A stretch of DNA of 22,500 nucleotides, taken from NCBI GenBank assembly GCA_030674185.1, contig CM060312.1, positions 4,881,740 through 4,904,239 of the forward strand, read 5' to 3'. A model generated the notes under the pieces. It was given only the letters and a program-made list of their open reading frames with translations. It searched no databases and was not told the DNA's origin. The translations under genes were made by a program, and so were the position numbers. Below, one piece after another: positions 18,396-22,500 of the stretch. This DNA is from Monoplex corrugatus. Its lineage: Eukaryota > Mollusca > Gastropoda > Littorinimorpha > Ranellidae. Every line of letters starts with the position of its first letter. Position 1 is the first letter of the stretch.

Positions 18396-18915
18396 GATCT
18401 TTCTCTTTCCAGCTCCTCTCTTTGACAGTCTCCACAATGACCTTCGCCATGCTCCTTCCCTCTCACATCTTACAAAAACCGGTCACAAGACTACCTGTCA
18501 AAAATGCTTTTGAACACAACAAATCCATATCACTCTTGACTTCTATCATTCCTCCTTATCCCATTGTTGAAGATCATGCTTTGTGGTGTGTGTTGTCTCG
18601 TGGCTTGTGTGTGTCACTGTGTAATGATGTGACGTGCTTTCAGTGGACTGAAGTTGTGTGTTGTTTATTTACTGTCAATAGTTCTGTTCTTTCCATTTGT
18701 GTTAGTGAATGTGGTATGCATTGTTTATTATGTTATATGTGTATTATTGTATGATGATGTTTTAGTACATGAGAGACATATCTCTCATTGTCTTATGTAT
18801 GTGTACACCACATTTGTAGGTGTTCTGTGCGTTATTATTGCAAGGCTTGTGCACTCCTCCTTCAGTGAGGCAGGAAGGCGCTCACAAATGTCCATATTTA
18901 ATAATTATTATTATT
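18396..18915 (+). mobile_element. 5'-truncated LINE copy with (ATT)n-like tail
   Basis: The insertion has a short relic of the ORF2 C-terminus at its left end (18409-18513), a 3' region rich in T and G, and an end reading AAGGCGCTCACAAATGTCCA then ATATTTAATAATTATTATTA. TAATAC occurs at both boundaries (18390-18395 and 18916-18921) and may be a 6-bp target-site duplication. Sequence of the same repeat type lies on both sides, so the element inserted into a pre-existing array. The end is like the L2/CR1-type tails at 10120 and 12662 but not identical to either. Confidence 0.65.
18409..18513 (+). pseudogene. Relic of LINE ORF2 C-terminus
   Basis: Thirty-four codons read PAPLFDSLHNDLRHAPSLSH and LTKTGHKTTCQKCF, then TGA at 18511-18513. 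The order matches the WNSLP..LR.A.SLS.FK..LK..LF end of L2/CR1-like ORF2 proteins, with Trp-Asn replaced and at least one local frame change in the FK..LK part. It is the same family segment as residues near the end of the element at 8565. It is too short and damaged to do anything. Confidence 0.65.
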
Positions 18916-18921
18916 TAATAC

Positions 18922-19020
18922 AATGCATCATCATTTACATAACAATGCAAAAAGACAGCCATCATTTAGATAGCAATATACAGACGTGGACGTCATTTAC
19001 ATACATGTACCAACATGAGG
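18922..19020. repeat. Diverged ATTTACATA-containing repeat, right part
   Basis: CATCATTTACATAACAATGC (18928), CATCATTTAGATAGCAATAT (18960) and GTCATTTACATACATG (18989) continue the array broken at 18395. Unit spacing here is about 30 bp. Confidence 0.6.
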
Positions 19021-19125
19021 ACAATGGCATCATCAACAACACAGTAAGCAGATGTATGAGGCAATGTTCACGGATTCAGTTACCTGGGGTTTGTCTTGTA
19101 TTTGAAAACCGTTACAAATGAGAGG

Positions 19126-19181
19126 AGAGACAGACAGACTGACAGACAGACAGACAGACAGACAGAGAAGAAAGAGAGACA

Positions 19182-19252
<71 letters not shown>
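19126..19252. repeat. (GACA)n and (GA)n microsatellite
   Basis: GACA tetramers at 19129-19166 pass into (GA)n at 19186-19252. Confidence 0.95.
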
Positions 19253-19253
<1 letters not shown>

Positions 19254-19335
19254 GGTAAGAACTCGTTCACTTTGGAGCTGTGTGGGTGAGACAGTGAAAC
19301 AGAATGCGAGTCTCAGAGTCACACGTTCTTTGTTT

Positions 19336-19425
19336 TGTTGTTGTTGTTGTTGTTGTTGCTGTTGTTGTTGTTGTTGTTAGTTGCTTTTTCTTTTTTCTTT
19401 TTTTTTTTTTTTCTTCTTTTTTTCA
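19336..19425. repeat. (GTT)n followed by a T-rich tract
   Basis: About 14 GTT triplets with one GCT (19336-19378) are followed by a pyrimidine tract of mostly T (19385-19425). Confidence 0.95.
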
Positions 19426-19514
19426 TAAAGCCTTAGTGAGTTATGAAGCAGTAAAAATTATTTACAAAACTCAACGAAAACATTCAACAACTGGCCCATT
19501 ATACAATCGTAACA

Positions 19515-19545
19515 GACTGCCATTTCTATGCGCTGTATAAATAAA
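19515..19545 (+). mobile_element. Possible isolated LINE/SINE 3' end
   Basis: CCATTTCTATGCGCTGTATA then AATAAACTG resembles the GCGCTATA(T/C)AAATAAAC ends at 10170 and 12694. It has no trinucleotide tail and no recognisable body upstream, so it is either a very short relic or chance. Confidence 0.35.
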
Positions 19546-19668
19546 CTGAAGGGGTTCTTGAAACCTTTCCTTGTTCACACGCACGAAACAATCTAAAGGA
19601 AAACTGACCCGGAAATTCATGAAACAATAAATGGACAAACTGATCTCTTGGAACACTCAATACACAAT

Positions 19669-20547
19669 TTAACCCTTTGATTCCCGAAAACCATCCACCA
19701 ATGGAAGAAATTTAACTCTCCGACTCCCTCGCCCTACCCCTGTAAGGAACCTGGTGGATAAGGTGAGGGAGTCAAAGGGTTAATATTTTGCTTTGTTAGC
19801 ATAGTTGACAATGCAGGAAGCTGTGGATAAGGTGAGGGAGTCAAAGGGTTAAATTTTGTTTTGCTACATGGTTGACAATGCAGGAAGCTGGTGGATAAGG
19901 TGAGGGAATCAAAGAGTTAAATTTTGTTTTGCTAGCATGGTTGACAATGCAGGAAGCTGGTGGATTGGTTGAAGGAGTCAAAGGGTTAAGGTTTTTGCTT
20001 TGCTACCATGGTTAACAATGTAGGAAGCTGGTGGACAGGGTGAGGGAGTCAAAAGGTAAGTTTTTGCTTTGCTAGCATGGCTGATATTGCAGGATGCTGG
20101 TGGACAGGTAAGGGAATCAAAGGGTTAAGTTTTTGCTTTGCTAGCACGGTTGATAATGCATGATGCTGGTGGACAGGTGAGGAAGTCAAAGGGTTAAGTT
20201 TTTGCTTTGCTAGCATGGTTGACAATGCAGGATGCTGGTGGACAAGGGTGCAAGAGTCAAAGGGTTAAGTTTTTGCTTTGTTAGCATGCTTGACAATGCA
20301 TGATGCTGGTGGACAGAGTGAGGGAGTCAAAGGGTTAAGTTTTAGCTTTGTTAGCATGGTTGACAATGCAGGATGCTGGTGGACAGGGTGCGAGAGTCAA
20401 GGGGTTAAGTTTCTGCTTTGTTAGCATGGTTGACAATGCAGGATGCTGGTGGACAGGTGCGAGAGTCAAAGGGTTAAGTTTTTGATTTGTTAGCATGGTT
20501 GACAATGCAGAATGCTGGTGGACAGGGTGCAGAAGTCAAAGGGTTAA
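19669..20547 (+). mobile_element. TTAA-ended palindromic element, copy D, expanded to an array
   Basis: The left end is TTAACCCTTTGATTCCCG at 19669 and the right end is GTCAAAGGGTTAA at 20535-20547. Two left-facing ~41-bp units (19669, 19710) meet, at CCTGTAAGGAACCTGGTGG near 19738-19756, a right-facing series of about 12 units of about 70 bp. The unit consists of TTAAGTTTTTGCTTTGCTAG, CATGGTTGACAATGCAGGAT, GCTGGTGGACAGGGTGAGGG and AGTCAAAGGG. Early units have AGGAAGCTGGTGGATAAGGTG (to about 19925) and later ones AGGATGCTGGTGGACAGGGTG, a gradient along the array. Each unit repeats a TTAA next to the GGG end. No coding capacity is seen. Confidence 0.85.
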
Positions 20548-20801
20548 AGTATAACAGAACGAAGCGTACTTCGTCATCTTTGCAATGTTTGCACAATGGA
20601 CGGACCCCTGAGCTCAGTTTCTGTCTGTCCCATATCTAATGATTATACACGTACTGTCTACAGCGTAACGATGAAACAGACAAGAGATAAAAGTTGAGAA
20701 AGGTGGACACATATTTACAGAATTAGAACACTGACAGGCAAAAACGATTCAGATCAATTTACTCGTGGGTTACGTTATCAGTAAGGACTTTTTGATCACT
20801 C

Positions 20802-20802
20802 A

Positions 20803-20893
<91 letters not shown>

Positions 20894-20913
20894 CATATAT
20901 ATATATATATATA
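20802..20913. repeat. (CT)n, (CA)n and (AT)n in series
   Basis: CT at 20802-20828, CA at 20829-20892 and AT at 20896-20913 lie directly left of an 11-bp inverted repeat. Confidence 0.95.
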
Positions 20914-20914
20914 T

Positions 20915-21186
20915 CCTGGGGTGATCTCAGTTTAGTCCAAACTGCTGGTAATATAAATACGTTTTTGTTTTGTTTTTAAAGAAGAAGGAAGAAAGAAAAA
21001 CCACAGGCGAAGAAAAGCAGCCAGCACTGGGCTATCCAACCCTACCTGCAGTTATCTTTATCACAGGTGATATGTCTGACAAGTTTACGAGGTTAGATTC
21101 TGCACCTCACCGTCACCTCGTTCCGGTAGGGCAGGTAGGGCATTGGGTCACAAATCATCAAACTGCAGACTGGTAATCACCCCAGG
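20915..21186. other. 272-bp segment bounded by an 11-bp inverted repeat
   Basis: CCTGGGGTGAT at 20915-20925 is the exact reverse complement of ATCACCCCAGG at 21176-21186. Inside it, AAACTGCTGGTAAT (20939) and AAACTGCAGACTGGTAAT (21160) form a direct repeat. No target duplication is evident outside the ends: AT-repeat lies on the left and TGTCC on the right. A 68-codon open frame within it (20970-21176) has no known motif. It could be a small transposon relic or chance. Confidence 0.35.
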
Positions 21187-21384
21187 TGTCCAGATAGGAG
21201 AACGTGGCCAATATCAGTGTGATGCCCTAGCCGTCTGTGAGTCCTGATCACAGAAGTAGATCACCCACTCTGAGGGTTTCGTTTGGACACAGACTGGCAC
21301 GGATCAGACCGGGTAATCTGTCTCAGTGTTGGGTTTTCTCTCTCTCTCTATTTGTTAAGGGAAATGATCGCTTCATTTCCACGC

Positions 21385-21475
21385 CAAATTGTTACTGTTA
21401 TTGTTATTGCTGTTTAAAGCCCAGCCGACTGCGTAGAGCCATATCAAGGCTATAAGCGCTTCAAAACATGCAAAA
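21385..21475 (-). mobile_element. Interspersed-repeat 3' end, minus strand
   Basis: On the minus strand the sequence reads CATGTTTTGAAGCGCTTATA, GCCTTGATATGGCTCTACGC, AGTCGGCTGGGCTTTAAACA and then GCAATAACAATAACAGTAAC. The last part is a short (AAY)n-type tail. I recognise this block as a dispersed repeat end in gastropods (recollection only). The extent of the body upstream (rightwards past 21475) is unclear. Confidence 0.5.
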
Positions 21476-22500
21476 TTTCCAACAGGAAAAAAAAATTTTA
21501 AAAAGGAAAAGAAAATTAAGTACACCTATCAATGCATTCGTGCACATAATCTAAAGACATGCCCTCAGCGTTGACCATTCCGTCCAATTTATCAAACAGG
21601 GCTGATTACAAATTTAAGCATTCCTAAGGACACCAAAACATATATAAAAACGGGCATAAATTACCTAAAATTGCTTCTGCATATGTCACCTCCCTTGAGC
21701 CAAAAATGCGCTTAATACATGTACCCAATTATCAGTCCTAAGAAAAAGTACGCAAGACTTTATCGAACACATACAGGTGAATGGACCAGCAAGGCAGAAA
21801 ATGATAGGTAGAAATGACAGAAAGCAAAGGAACAAGGCAGAAACAAAGAGAGTGACAGAAAAGAGGAAATTTCTAGCACAGAATTTCCAGAAGGTGGGGA
21901 TACTATTTATACTGAAAGAGCCCCTGGCATCCCCACGGGGTTACACTTGCTTACAGCAATACGTTTACTGTATACAATATAACAAAATGATTATGGAATA
22001 TATTAGTATATTATTAGTTGTTACACTGTATTATTAGTACATTAAATTAGTACAGTTTACTGAACAACAAATGATTCGAAAAACATTTAAAAGATAAAGC
22101 TTCACAGTGCGTGACTACCTTTTTCTTAAGCATACAATCATTTAACTATTTATGATTTTCTACGAAAACCAATACCATCTTAACAAGTATTTTCACGTAT
22201 TTCTCAATGATCTTTCCTCTGTGGGCTCTTTATTTAAAAGCGTTTCATGATGAGCATTTACATTCCAAATATATGATCTGATACACTGACTATGAACATA
22301 GTAATAAAGTGTTTTTTTCCCCTGCCACATCGTCTGCACCGTTCCTGTGTCGCTACCTCCACACCACTCCACACACTTCAAACCCACCGACACTGAGGTC
22401 AGGTCATTATAACAGCATGGCATGAAAGGGGAGAATATGGGCAACTGGTCACAATGCTGTAATGACGAGGCCGGGGATAACAGTCACAATGCTACACAGT
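21476..22500. other. AT-rich unique DNA, no gene recognised
   Basis: This stretch has no tandem structure apart from a short A-rich run (21485-21515) and a GTCACAATGCT pair at 22448 and 22483 near the window edge. An 83-codon minus-strand frame (22444-22193) contains CVEWCGG and TMWQGKKTLYYYVHSQC but matches no family that I know. An 86-codon plus frame (21777-22037) is rich in Lys/Arg at its start and featureless. Confidence 0.45.

Noticed and set aside
20894..20913. TATA box in the (AT)n run
   Set aside because: It is a plain AT microsatellite with no downstream gene.
22193..22444. An 83-codon minus-strand gene with several Cys and His
   Set aside because: Cys and His spacing fits no zinc-binding pattern known to me, and the frame is short and isolated. 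It is kept only as a note in the last region.

Overview
The window looks like non-coding, repeat-saturated DNA from a metazoan nuclear genome, most likely a marine gastropod mollusc. That assignment is an inference. It rests on short interspersed elements whose core motifs I associate with gastropods, on LINE 3' ends of the form GCGCTATA(T/C)AAATAAAC followed by (ATT)n, and on very heavy (CA)n, (GA)n and (CT)n content. I found no host protein-coding gene that I can defend, and no rRNA, tRNA gene or CRISPR array. Most long open frames are by-products of tandem repeats (His-Thr, Cys-Val, Arg-Glu or Leu-Ser polymers).

Layout from left to right. 278-472 holds a short TTAA-ended palindromic element (copy A). 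591-1290 is a 63-bp satellite that runs straight into a broken reverse-transcriptase fragment on the minus strand (1291-1486). 1740-2066 is a tRNA-headed SINE (minus). 2271-2492 is copy B of the palindromic element. 2655-3051 is the C-terminus of a second LINE, with its 3' region to about 3345. 3472-4977 mixes microsatellites, a second tRNA-headed SINE and polypurine DNA. 5791-7150 is a 58/56-bp tandem array of about 24 units. 8565-10213 is the 3' part of an L2/CR1-like LINE, with one frameshift and a long microsatellite-bearing 3' region ending in (ATT)n. 10285-11654 is composite (CA)n/(GT)n/(TTGTG)n DNA containing a duplicated unique segment. 12130-12340 is copy C. 12662-13300 is a LINE tail abutting another LINE C-terminus that ends in a degenerate C2H2 finger. 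13568-13803 is a third SINE type. 14571-17160 is a 45-bp minisatellite of about 57 units. 18188-19020 is an old ATTTACATA-rich repeat split by a truncated LINE. 19669-20547 is copy D of the palindromic element, in which a 70-bp unit has expanded to about 12 copies. The last kilobase is AT-rich and without recognised features.

The most interesting signal is the four-copy element bounded by TTAACCCTTTGAC...GTCAAAGGGTTAA. All four copies share one unusual asymmetric design: 41-bp units facing left, joined head to head with 70-bp units facing right. The TTAA ends and the CCCTTTG start suggest a piggyBac-like non-autonomous transposon (inference). Copy D suggests how such an element can seed a satellite array. 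Adding up the tracts listed here gives about 3.9 kb of simple repeats and about 5.5 kb of longer tandem arrays in 22.5 kb.
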